NCBI GenBank assembly: GCA_947258565.1
Contig: CAMYJB010000001.1
Span: 1-64,000 of the forward strand
Origin: an uncultured Woeseiaceae bacterium
GTDB lineage: Bacteria; Pseudomonadota; Gammaproteobacteria; Steroidobacterales; Woeseiaceae
DNA: 64,000 nt
Reading direction: 5' to 3'
Shown piece after piece: positions 34,677 through 43,125 of the stretch. The stretch's first letter is position 1, and every line of letters begins with the position of its first letter. Both the position numbers and the translations under genes were made by a program. The notes below the pieces were generated by a model, which was not told where the DNA came from, did not search any database, and saw only the letters and a program-made list of their open reading frames with translations.

Positions 34677-36353
34677 ATGATGCAGTTTCTCGATGCGCGC
34701 AGACTGACCGGACCGAGCCTGCTGTTCGACGGCCACGGGAGTATCCTCGACGTCGCCTGTTCCGGCGACGAGGCGGAGCGCCTGGTGCCCGCCTGGAAGA
34801 AGCACGTCGAACGCATGCTGGCCGAGCTCGGCTGGAATGACCCCGAATTTGCGACGGCGAAACTTGCAGGTGGCGTCAGCCTGGCTTTCACGGCGCCGAT
34901 CGATGCCCTGTATGCGGCATCGGCGATCAACGAGTGGGCATGGTCAGCCTGCGAACATGAATTCAACGGTGCCGACGCGCCGGACTTCCCGACAGCGCTT
35001 GCGGAAATTCGCGATGCGATTGCAGAAGAGGCTAATCCCGCGCTGGTGGAACTCGAGCTGCAGGCCGCGGCACACGGCGTCACGATGCTCTGGGATGACG
35101 ATGAGGTTTCCCTGGGGCTTGGCAGCCACTCGGAGACCTGGCCGGTGCGTGATCTTCCCGACCCGGATTCGCTGGACTGGGGCCGTTTCCGCGATGTGCC
35201 GACGGCGCTCGTTACAGGCACTAACGGCAAGACGACGACCGTCAGGCTTGCGACGCATATCCTGCGCGCCGCGGGCTACACGGTGGGCATGAGCTCCACG
35301 GACTATATCGCGGTCAACAATGAAATCATCGACCGAGACGACTGGTCCGGGCCGGGCGGCGCGCGCAATGTCCTGCGCCACAAGGACGTGGATGCAGCAA
35401 TCCTCGAGACGGCGCGCGGCGGACTGTTGCGCCGCGGTCTCGGCCTGTATGCAGCAAATGCCGCGGCCATAACCAACATCGGCCGCGATCATCTCGGGGA
35501 TTTCGGCTCGCGCAGTCTCGATGAGCTGATGGACATCAAGTGGATCGTGAGCCGAGCCGTGCGCGACAGCGGCACGCTGATCCTGAATGCCGACGATGCG
35601 CGGCTCGTTGGCCGCGCCCGCGATTATCCGGGAGTCGTGGCCTGGTTTTCGCTCGATCCCGACAACCCGGCCGTCCAGGCGCATACCGGTGGCGGCGGGA
35701 CTGCGTATGTCGAACAGGACGGCGAACTCCTCAGGATCGCGGGCGACACGCGCGAGCGTCTTTGCAGCGCGGCCGACATACCGATCACCTTGAACGGTGC
35801 GGCGCGCCACAATACCGCGAATGCGCTGGCCGCCGCGGCGCTGGCCGCCGCCATGGGCGTATCTATGGCCGACATCCGCCGAGGACTGACGAGCATGACC
35901 CAGGACGAGAATCCGGGACGCGGCAACGTCTTCGACGTCGGCGGTTTCAAGGTCATCATCGACTTCGCGCACAACCCGCAGGCGATCGAGGCCTTGCTCG
36001 ATATGGCGGCGGCCATGCAGGGCAGGCGCAAGGTGCTTTGCTTCGCGCAGGCCGGCGACCGGCCCGACGACCTGATCCGAGAGCTGGCCCGCAACGCCTG
36101 GGAGAAGGGACTCGATCGCGTCATCGTCTCGGAACTCGCGCATTACTACCGCGGGCGGGAGCCGGGCGAAGTCTACGGTCTCATAAAGGACGAGCTGCTG
36201 CGTTGCGGCGCGCGCGAGGACCAGATAGAGCACAACGACGAGGAAATCGAGTCGTTCGATTCGGCGCTCGCCTGGGCGCAACCCGAGGATATCGTCATTA
36301 TGCTCGCGCTGGAGCGTTCCCCTGAACTGTACGATCGCATCGGCGCTAACTAG
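34677..36353 (+). CDS. Mur-ligase-only protein of the cyanophycin operon
   Basis: The 558-residue protein resembles the C-terminal Mur-ligase half of CphA but has no ATP-grasp domain. Residues 1-160 form a distinct N-terminal domain (starting LDARRLTGPSLLFDG). The P-loop TGTNGKTTT lies at about 179-187, then LETARGGLLRRGLG, NIGRDHLGDFG, NGAARHNTANALAAAAL and IDFAHNPQAIEALLD complete the ATP- and substrate-binding motifs. The enzyme should form an amide bond from an acyl phosphate. The substrate is unknown: an Arg- or Lys-adding step on poly-Asp, or re-ligation of a breakdown product, are possibilities. Two adjacent ATGs (34677, 34680) are possible starts. The stop shares CTAG with the convergent hydrolase gene. 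Confidence 0.82.
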   Translation: MMQFLDARRLTGPSLLFDGHGSILDVACSGDEAERLVPAWKKHVERMLAELGWNDPEFATAKLAGGVSLAFTAPIDALYAASAINEWAWSACEHEFNGADAPDFPTALAEIRDAIAEEANPALVELELQAAAHGVTMLWDDDEVSLGLGSHSETWPVRDLPDPDSLDWGRFRDVPTALVTGTNGKTTTVRLATHILRAAGYTVGMSSTDYIAVNNEIIDRDDWSGPGGARNVLRHKDVDAAILETARGGLLRRGLGLYAANAAAITNIGRDHLGDFGSRSLDELMDIKWIVSRAVRDSGTLILNADDARLVGRARDYPGVVAWFSLDPDNPAVQAHTGGGGTAYVEQDGELLRIAGDTRERLCSAADIPITLNGAARHNTANALAAAALAAAMGVSMADIRRGLTSMTQDENPGRGNVFDVGGFKVIIDFAHNPQAIEALLDMAAAMQGRRKVLCFAQAGDRPDDLIRELARNAWEKGLDRVIVSELAHYYRGREPGEVYGLIKDELLRCGAREDQIEHNDEEIESFDSALAWAQPEDIVIMLALERSPELYDRIGAN

Positions 36354-37318
36354 GGCCCAGCGACAAACCTTACGATTGCGGCCGCGATTCTGTCGGTACT
36401 GTTGGGCGCGAGGATATCGCCGGCAAGCACATGGTGGCTCGGGTCTTCCGCGTCTTCGATCTCGATGAACTGTTTCCAGGGCGCGCTGATTCGCTCGAAT
36501 GCCTGTCGCGTGGCTTCGGCCGATACGACTTTGTCCTCCGGCGACTGCAGCACCAGCAGGCTCTGCTCGAGCTGCATGGGCAGGCGCGAATTGAGCAGAT
36601 CGACGAGACGCATCACTTCCACGGCGGCCTCGATCGGATAGCTGGTCGACCAGTAGCGCGCCTGCAGCTCGTTGTGCGCGTCCCAGCTGCGGGTGTCACC
36701 GGCAACGAGTCTCGCAATCAGGGGGCCGGCAGGACGGGTCAGCCAGCTGGCTTTGCCATCTCTCGGCTGCAGGTTCGGCGATATCAGCACGATGTCAGAT
36801 ACCGTCTGTGCACTCGGGTGGTCGTGCATTGCGAGCGCCAGCGTGCCGCCGGTCGACGTGCCAATCACAACAATCTTCTCGCCCAGCCGCGCGCCGATTG
36901 CCAGTGCCTCGGCCGTATCGTCGAGCCACTGTTCGGCCTGCACGGCATCCATGGGCCGTTGTGCATGCCCATGACCGGCAAGCCGTGTCTCGAAGAGGTT
37001 CGCGGCGAGCGCCATGGCGACGCGTTCGGCGAGCGGCGCCGTTTCCTGGCGCGTGGCGGAAAAACCGTGCAGATTCACGACCACGTAGGCTGTGCGCTCC
37101 CCTGGCTGCCCGTACCAGGTCACGCGCTTTTCGGTCCCGGGTATCAGCGCGTATTGCGACGCTACCTGCTGCTCGCTGTCGGCCAGCCAGGTTTCGATAT
37201 CGTCCGGCAGCTGCGGCGCGACCGCGGCACCGACCAGCGCGGGCGGCGTGTTCGCGTAGATAACGCCACCGACGAGGGCGAGCAACAGGGTGCTCAGGAC
37301 TAACTTGCGGTGCGCCAT
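36350..37318 (-). CDS. Alpha/beta hydrolase with N-terminal membrane segment
   Basis: The 322-residue protein has an N-terminal hydrophobic segment (LVLSTLLLALVGGVIYA) that acts as a signal or anchor, then an alpha/beta hydrolase domain of the serine aminopeptidase/monoacylglycerol lipase type. The oxyanion strand is VVNLHGFSATRQE, the nucleophile elbow GTSTGGTLAL, and a late SPEDKVVS and HHVL supply the Asp and His. The substrate is not predictable. The ATG directly follows the TAA of the EVE-domain gene, so the two are co-transcribed. Confidence 0.85.
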   Translation of the reverse strand: MAHRKLVLSTLLLALVGGVIYANTPPALVGAAVAPQLPDDIETWLADSEQQVASQYALIPGTEKRVTWYGQPGERTAYVVVNLHGFSATRQETAPLAERVAMALAANLFETRLAGHGHAQRPMDAVQAEQWLDDTAEALAIGARLGEKIVVIGTSTGGTLALAMHDHPSAQTVSDIVLISPNLQPRDGKASWLTRPAGPLIARLVAGDTRSWDAHNELQARYWSTSYPIEAAVEVMRLVDLLNSRLPMQLEQSLLVLQSPEDKVVSAEATRQAFERISAPWKQFIEIEDAEDPSHHVLAGDILAPNSTDRIAAAIVRFVAGP

Positions 37319-37771
37319 TTATTCCAGGCCGAGGATCAGATCCCAGTGTTTATTTTCGACGGGCATTATGGACAGGCGGTTGCCGCGGCGCAGCAGGACC
37401 ATGCCGTCCAGCCCGCTCTGCGCCTTGAGCTCCGCCAGCGTTATCGGCCGCGAGAGCTTGCGCACGAATTCGACGTCAACGAGGATCCAGCGCGGGTCTT
37501 CCTCGCTGCTCTTTGGGTCGTAGTACTTCGAGTCCGGGTCGAACTGCGTGGGATCGGCATAAGGTTTGCCAGCAACTTTCATGATGCCGACGATGCCCGG
37601 TTCCTTGCAGTTCGAGTGGTAGAAGAAAACCTTGTCGCCGACGCGCATCTCATCCCGCATCATGTTGCGGGCCTGGTAGTTGCGGATGCCGTCCCACATC
37701 TCGCGGCCATCGCGCTCCAGGTCGTCGATGCTGTAGGCATCGGGCTCGGATTTCATCAGCCAATACGCCAT
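37319..37771 (-). CDS. EVE-domain (YTH-like) protein
   Basis: The 150-residue protein is a single EVE domain, a PUA/YTH-like fold expected to bind modified bases in RNA or DNA. Motifs are YWLMKSEPDAYSIDDL, WDGIRNYQARNMMRD, GDKVFFYHSNC and PGIVGI. Length and order match stand-alone bacterial EVE proteins. ATG 37771 was chosen because the conserved WLMKSEP block follows; the frame upstream to 37921 overlaps the divergent promoter region. It is followed directly by the hydrolase gene. Confidence 0.92.
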   Translation of the reverse strand: MAYWLMKSEPDAYSIDDLERDGREMWDGIRNYQARNMMRDEMRVGDKVFFYHSNCKEPGIVGIMKVAGKPYADPTQFDPDSKYYDPKSSEEDPRWILVDVEFVRKLSRPITLAELKAQSGLDGMVLLRRGNRLSIMPVENKHWDLILGLE

Positions 37772-37887
37772 TCTGTCAGACACTTGAGGAGTTCCGGGGC
37801 GGCGAAGTTTACCATGCGAGGGCGCAGGACCGGTGCGCTCCGCTATGATACGATGACGCGCCAAAAAAAAACGCTCGAGAGACCGAT

Positions 37888-38562
37888 ATGACAAACGTGC
37901 TGGCCAATATCTTCGGTGCATCGCCGGTGATGCCGCTCGAGAAGCATATCGAGGTTGCGCATCGATGTGCCAAGAAACTGCGGCCGTTTTTCGCTGCAGC
38001 AGTCAGCGGGGACTGGGAAACGGCAGCGGAGGTTCGTAGCGAGATCGAAGCCCTCGAACACGAAGCCGACAATCTGAAAAAGGAGATTCGGCTGAAATTG
38101 CCGAAGAGCCTCTTCATGCCCGTTCCACGCGAGGACCTTCTCGAGCTCGTGCTGGTGCAGGATATGATTGCAAACCTGTCGCAGGACGTATCCGGGATTG
38201 TCCTGGGTCGGCGCATGCAGATTCCGGCGCCTATCGCCGGGCAGTTCCTCGATTTCGTGGACCGCAATATCGACGCCACGAAGCAGGCGCGCAAGAGCGT
38301 GCGCGAACTCGACGAATTGTTCACGGCGGGCTTCCGGGGTGCCGAGGTCGAACTCGTCGAGGGGCTGATAGAAGAGCTCGACCAGATCGAGACGGACACC
38401 GATAACAAGCAGGCGGAACTTCGAGCGGCGCTCTACGAGATAGAGGACACGCTGAAACCCGTCGATGCGGTTTTCATGTACAAGGTCATCGAACTGACCG
38501 GGGAAATTGCGGACATGGCCGAACGTGTCGGCCGCCGACTCGAGCTATTGCTCTCTCACTAA
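37888..38562 (+). CDS. DUF47/PhoU-like regulator of phosphate transport
   Basis: The 224-residue all-helical protein belongs to the DUF47 (TIGR00153) family, distant PhoU relatives. The pattern MPLEKHIEVAHRCAKKL near the N-terminus, acidic ALEHEADNLKKEIRLKLPKSLFMPVPREDLLELVLVQD and the final helix match. It lies 40 nt upstream of a PiT transporter, the standard pair in which the DUF47 protein is thought to modulate uptake. Confidence 0.93.
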   Translation: MTNVLANIFGASPVMPLEKHIEVAHRCAKKLRPFFAAAVSGDWETAAEVRSEIEALEHEADNLKKEIRLKLPKSLFMPVPREDLLELVLVQDMIANLSQDVSGIVLGRRMQIPAPIAGQFLDFVDRNIDATKQARKSVRELDELFTAGFRGAEVELVEGLIEELDQIETDTDNKQAELRAALYEIEDTLKPVDAVFMYKVIELTGEIADMAERVGRRLELLLSH

Positions 38563-38602
38563 TAACTAGAAAAAACGGGGAGCGGTCCCCGAGGGCACAT
38601 TG

Positions 38603-39853
38603 ATGGAAGCAGCCACGATTTACATCGTCCTCGCGGCGTTGTTCGGCCTGTTCATGGCCTGGGGCATCGGTGCGAACGACGTTGCCAACGCGATGGCAAC
38701 ATCGGTGGGTTCCAGGGCGCTCACGATCAAGCAGGCGATCCTCGTTGCTGCGGTTTTCGAATTTCTCGGTGCAGTTCTGGCCGGCGGCGAAGTTACGTCG
38801 ACGATCCGCAAGGGCATCGTGGATGCCGAGCTGCTCGGGGATACACCCGAATTACTTGTCTACGGCATGCTGGCTGCACTGCTTGCTGCAGGAAGCTGGC
38901 TGCTGATCGCATCGCACAAAGGCTGGCCGGTTTCCACGACGCACTCCATTGTCGGCGCAATCGTCGGTTTTGCCGCAGTAGGCATCGGTGTGGATGCGGT
39001 CCACTGGGAAAAGGTCGGCACGATCGTCATGAGCTGGGTCGTATCGCCGCTCACGGCAGGATTCATCGCGTTCCTGATCTATCTGAGCGTGCAATGGCTG
39101 ATCCTGCGACGGGAGGACCCGCTGGAGCGCGCCAAACGGTACGTTCCGGTTTACATCTTTCTCGCCGGCTTCACGATCACGCTGGTCACGATCCTGAAGG
39201 GTCTCAAGCATGTCGGGCTCGAGATTTCGCTTGGCGACGCTTACCTGCTGGCGACCGTCGTCGCCATCGTTATCGCCATGATCGGCGCAGTTGCGATCAA
39301 ACGGATCAAGCCGGATCCCAAGCTGGAGAAAAAAGATCACTTCTACACGGTCGAGCGGGTGTTCGGCGTGCTGATGGTGGTTACCGCGTGCTCAATGGCA
39401 TTCGCGCACGGATCGAACGATGTGGCCAACGCCATCGGTCCCCTTGCGGCCGTAATCAGCGTAGCCAGCACCGGCGCGGTGGCCGCGAAAGCGTCGTTGC
39501 CGATCTGGGTGCTCATGCTGGGTGGTGCCGGTATCGTAATTGGTCTCGCGACCTTCGGTATCCGCGTGATCTCGACGGTCGGCAAGAAGATCACTCAACT
39601 CACGCCGAGTCGCGGTTTTGCCGCCGAGCTCGCCGCTGCGACGACGATTGTCATCGCATCCGGCACGGGCATACCGATCTCCACCACTCACACGCTCGTT
39701 GGTGCGGTACTCGGCGTGGGCCTTGCCCGCGGCATCGAGGCAATCGACCTGCGGGTCGTGGTGAGAATCTTCGTGTCCTGGGTAATTACGATTCCCGCCG
39801 GCGCATTCCTTGCGATCGTGTTTTTCTTTACGTTCAAGACCATCCTGCCCTGA
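38603..39853 (+). CDS. PiT-family inorganic phosphate transporter
   Basis: The 416-residue low-affinity phosphate/proton symporter has about ten helices. It carries the duplicated PiT signature: GANDVANAMATSVGSRALT near the start and GSNDVANAIGPLAAV in the second half, with TTHSIVGAI and TTHTLVGAV each following. ATG 38603 is preferred to a TTG one codon earlier. It is co-transcribed with the DUF47 gene. Confidence 0.95.
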   Translation: MEAATIYIVLAALFGLFMAWGIGANDVANAMATSVGSRALTIKQAILVAAVFEFLGAVLAGGEVTSTIRKGIVDAELLGDTPELLVYGMLAALLAAGSWLLIASHKGWPVSTTHSIVGAIVGFAAVGIGVDAVHWEKVGTIVMSWVVSPLTAGFIAFLIYLSVQWLILRREDPLERAKRYVPVYIFLAGFTITLVTILKGLKHVGLEISLGDAYLLATVVAIVIAMIGAVAIKRIKPDPKLEKKDHFYTVERVFGVLMVVTACSMAFAHGSNDVANAIGPLAAVISVASTGAVAAKASLPIWVLMLGGAGIVIGLATFGIRVISTVGKKITQLTPSRGFAAELAAATTIVIASGTGIPISTTHTLVGAVLGVGLARGIEAIDLRVVVRIFVSWVITIPAGAFLAIVFFFTFKTILP

Positions 39854-39922
39854 TCTCGGATTGTCTCGCAGCTGTCGCTGTGTTTTGATCGCGGATCACA
39901 TCAGCAGCCGGAACGATTCGTG

Positions 39923-41656
39923 ATGCGCAAACTGAGCACATTTTTCGCAGCCGCTTTACTGCCGCTGTCTCTGGCATTCGCACAGACGAGCGATACGCCT
40001 ATCGTTCGCTACAGCGATCTGCGACACCCGATCTTCGGGGCAAACGGCATGGTGTCGTCGCAGAATGCGCACGCAACGGAAGTCGGCGCACAGGTGCTGG
40101 CCGACGGCGGCAATGCAATCGACGCCGCAGTTGCCGTCGGTTTCGCATTGGCGGTGACCTTGCCGCGGGCAGGCAACCTCGGCGGCGGCGGGTTCATGCT
40201 GGTGCACGACGCCGGCTCCGACGAGACGGTTGCGATCGACTATCGCGAGGCTGCGCCGGTGAGGTCCGGCCGCGATATGTTTCTCGACGACGCCGGCAAC
40301 GTCGACAAGGACAAGGCTCGCTTCAGCCACCTGTCGGCGGGCGTGCCCGGGACGGTCGCCGGCCTCTGGCGAGCGCACCAGGACTACGGGCGATTGCCAT
40401 GGAAACGCGTCGTCGAGCCGGCCGTGCGGCTGGCCCGCGACGGTTTCGAAGTCACCTACGACCTTGCCGGATTGCTCGCATCGCGCAAGGAGCGCCTGTG
40501 CCGTTTCGAGGCGGCCTGCCGTTACTTCTACAAGCCGGGTGGCGAACCTTACGAGCCGGGCGAGCGCTTCGTGCAGCCGGATCTTGCCGACACGCTGCAG
40601 GCAATCGCCAACGATGGTCCCGATGCGTTTTACAGGGGTGCGGTTGCGCAAAAGATAGTGGCAGAAATGCAAAAGCACGGCGGGCTGGTCGATGCCGAGT
40701 CACTTGCCGCCTATCAGCCGGTGATCCGCGATCCGGCGCGCGGCAGCTACCGTGGCTACGAGATCCTCACGATGCCGCCGCCGAGTTCAGGCGGCATCCA
40801 CATCGTGCAGATGCTGAACATTCTCGAGAATTTCCCGATGGCCGAGTTCGGGTCCGGCAGCGCCGACGCCGTGCACGTGCTGGCGGAATCTGCGCGGCTC
40901 GCCTTCGCCGACCGCAGCAGGCACCTGGGTGATCCCGACTATTACGACGTCCCGTCAGAGTGGCTTATGAGTAAGGCGTATGCCAGGGAACTTGCGGCGG
41001 GCATCGACATGAAGCGGGCGCGGCCGTCTTCGGATGTGGCACCCGGTGTGCCGCCTGCCTACGAGAGTCCCGACACCACCCACTACTCGGTCATCGATCG
41101 CGAGGGCAACGTGGTCGCCAACACGACGACACTGAATTTTTCCTTCGGTTCGGGAATTGCCGTCACCGGCGCGGGCTTCCTCCTCAATAACGAGATGGAT
41201 GATTTCTCGGCGAAAGCCGGCGTGCCGAATGCGTACGGCCTGATCGGCCACAAAGCGAACGAGATCGAGAGTGGCAAGCGGCCGCTGAGTTCGATGACAC
41301 CGACGATCGTGCTGAACGATGGCGACGCATGGTTTGCGACCGGCAGCCCCGGCGGCAGCCGCATTATTACCACCGTGCTGCAGATGATTGTCAACGTCAT
41401 CGATCACGGCATGAATATTGCGGAGGCCGAGGCGGCACCCCGCATGCATCACCAGTGGCTCCCCGATCTGCTGCAGCTCGAGTCGGGATTCAGTCCCGAC
41501 ACGGTCCGGATACTCGAAGCCCGCGGTCACGCGATCGCAGCAACGCAGTGGTCCATGGGCAGCCTGCAGACAGTCGCCTGGAAGGACGGGGTGTTCAGGG
41601 GCTCCTCCGATCCGCGGCGGCCCAACGCGGCCAGTATCGCGCCTGCGCGCGACTAG
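39923..41656 (+). CDS. ggt: Gamma-glutamyltransferase
   Basis: This Ntn-hydrolase cleaves or transfers gamma-glutamyl groups from glutathione and related amides in the periplasm. The 577-residue precursor has a signal peptide (LSTFFAAALLPLSLAFA). Autoprocessing would occur before Thr385 in the conserved TTHYSVIDREG, giving a large and a small subunit. The oxyanion glycine pair and the substrate-binding PLSSMTPTIVL are present. ATG 39923 directly follows a GTG. Its stop shares CTAG with the glutamine-synthetase-like gene on the other strand. Confidence 0.95.
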   Translation: MRKLSTFFAAALLPLSLAFAQTSDTPIVRYSDLRHPIFGANGMVSSQNAHATEVGAQVLADGGNAIDAAVAVGFALAVTLPRAGNLGGGGFMLVHDAGSDETVAIDYREAAPVRSGRDMFLDDAGNVDKDKARFSHLSAGVPGTVAGLWRAHQDYGRLPWKRVVEPAVRLARDGFEVTYDLAGLLASRKERLCRFEAACRYFYKPGGEPYEPGERFVQPDLADTLQAIANDGPDAFYRGAVAQKIVAEMQKHGGLVDAESLAAYQPVIRDPARGSYRGYEILTMPPPSSGGIHIVQMLNILENFPMAEFGSGSADAVHVLAESARLAFADRSRHLGDPDYYDVPSEWLMSKAYARELAAGIDMKRARPSSDVAPGVPPAYESPDTTHYSVIDREGNVVANTTTLNFSFGSGIAVTGAGFLLNNEMDDFSAKAGVPNAYGLIGHKANEIESGKRPLSSMTPTIVLNDGDAWFATGSPGGSRIITTVLQMIVNVIDHGMNIAEAEAAPRMHHQWLPDLLQLESGFSPDTVRILEARGHAIAATQWSMGSLQTVAWKDGVFRGSSDPRRPNAASIAPARD

Positions 41657-43053
41657 ACCGAACGCAGGTACCACTCGTAATCGAGCGGGCTGACGGTGTT
41701 GTGAAATGCGGCGGACTCCGCGCGCCGGTTGCCCAGGAAGAACCTGCAGTAGTCCTTGCCGAGATAGGCCGGCAGAACCTTGCTGCGCGAGAACTTGTCG
41801 AGTGCGCTGTCCCAGCGGACGGGAATGCGCGTCTTGAGTGATACGACTTCGCCTTCCTCGACCATTCGGCCCGGGTCGCTTTTCCTGGTCAGCCCGTGAT
41901 GCACGCCGGCCGCAATCGCGGCTGTCACCAGGTAGGGGTTTGCGTCGGCACCGGCGACGCGGTGCTCCAGGCGCAGGTTCTTCTGGTCCGACATGGGCAC
42001 ACGTACGGCAACGGCGCGGTGGTTGACGCCCCAGTTCGGTTCGACGGGTGCGAACATTTCGGGCCGCAGACGCCGGTAAGAGTTTGCATTGGGTGCAAAG
42101 ATCGCCGTGCTCTCGGCCATGGTGTCCAGCAGGCCACCCACGGCATGCCGCAGTCGCGCGGAGAACGGCGGAGACGCCATTTTTTCCTTGCCCTGCGACA
42201 AGTAATTCACACCGTTCCCGTCCACCAGGCTCATGTGAACGTGCAGCCCGCAGCCGCTCTCTTCTTCAAAAGGCTTGGCCATGAAGCATGCGACGAAGCC
42301 GTGCTTGCGCGCGGCCGCCTTGATGACGCGTTTCAAAAGCACGGCGTGATCGCAGGCGAGCACGGGATCGTCGACGTGACGCAGGTTGACCTCGAACTGG
42401 CCCTGCGCGTATTCGGAAATTGCGGACTCCGCCGGAATGCCCTGGGCCTCACACCAGGCATACACGTCATTGAGGAACGCTTCGACTTCCCAGAGGTCGT
42501 CGTGGCTGTAAACCTGGGTACCCGGCTGCGGTACGCCCAGGGCAGGCACGCGTGGCGCCCCCGGTGTCGGCGCATCCGCTTCCGCATCGAGCAGGTAGAA
42601 CTCGAGTTCGGTCGCCATGACGACCTTCAGGCCCTTTTTGTAAAGCGGCTCCAGCGCCCTTTCCAGCACGGCGCGCGGATCGGCGAAAAACGGCGTACCG
42701 TCTGCCTCGTGAAACCGGAACATGGCCTGAGCCATTGGACGTTCCGACCACGGCACCGGCGCAATACTGCCCGGCACCAGGCGGCATGCCTTGTCCGGAT
42801 CGCCGTCCGCCTCGCCGAAGGGAAATCCGGGGACGGTATAGCCGAGTCCGTCGAGCAACACGACCCCCGCACACATCGAAAAGCCGCTGTTGCAGACCTT
42901 CTGCATGTCCTCCGCCTGGATGCGCTTGCCCTTGAGGAAGCCGTGCATGTCGGCCACCAGGAGCTCCATTGACACGGTATCGGGCTGTGTTTTCAGGAGC
43001 TTGCGGAGCCCGGTCTGCAGGGGATTTGTCGTTCGTTGCGCCATCGGCCGCAT
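41653..43053 (-). CDS. Glutamine synthetase family protein (gamma-glutamylpolyamine synthetase-like)
   Basis: This is a 466-residue GS-fold ligase. The core motifs are ATELEFYLLD, AQGQFEVNLRH, GCGLHVHMSL, RRLRPEMFAPVEPNWGVNHRAVAVRVP (replacing the usual NRS phosphate-binding loop) and EHRVAGADANPYLVTAAIAAG. The lack of the GlnA adenylylation tyrosine region and this sequence type are typical of PuuA/GlnT-like enzymes that glutamylate amines. The N-terminus (LLVADMHGFLKGKRI) is the beta-grasp domain. The frame extends to 43617, but ATG 43053 precedes the conserved domain. It diverges from the antiporter gene with almost no gap. Confidence 0.88.
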   Translation of the reverse strand: MRPMAQRTTNPLQTGLRKLLKTQPDTVSMELLVADMHGFLKGKRIQAEDMQKVCNSGFSMCAGVVLLDGLGYTVPGFPFGEADGDPDKACRLVPGSIAPVPWSERPMAQAMFRFHEADGTPFFADPRAVLERALEPLYKKGLKVVMATELEFYLLDAEADAPTPGAPRVPALGVPQPGTQVYSHDDLWEVEAFLNDVYAWCEAQGIPAESAISEYAQGQFEVNLRHVDDPVLACDHAVLLKRVIKAAARKHGFVACFMAKPFEEESGCGLHVHMSLVDGNGVNYLSQGKEKMASPPFSARLRHAVGGLLDTMAESTAIFAPNANSYRRLRPEMFAPVEPNWGVNHRAVAVRVPMSDQKNLRLEHRVAGADANPYLVTAAIAAGVHHGLTRKSDPGRMVEEGEVVSLKTRIPVRWDSALDKFSRSKVLPAYLGKDYCRFFLGNRRAESAAFHNTVSPLDYEWYLRSV

Positions 43054-43125
43054 GGTAACATTCCGGCAATTACAAGCGGCAGGAACAAGAACATCATAAT
43101 CAAGAACCTGTACGCCCGGCTCCGG

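Noticed and set aside
37863..37871. A-run before the DUF47 gene as a terminator or slippage site
   Set aside because: No adjacent GC stem on either strand, and it lies in the leader rather than within a coding frame.
41896..42972. Plus-strand 358-codon frame antisense to the GS-like gene
   Set aside because: It is histidine/arginine-rich, low-complexity translation of the reverse strand with no domain; the minus frame is clearly glutamine synthetase.
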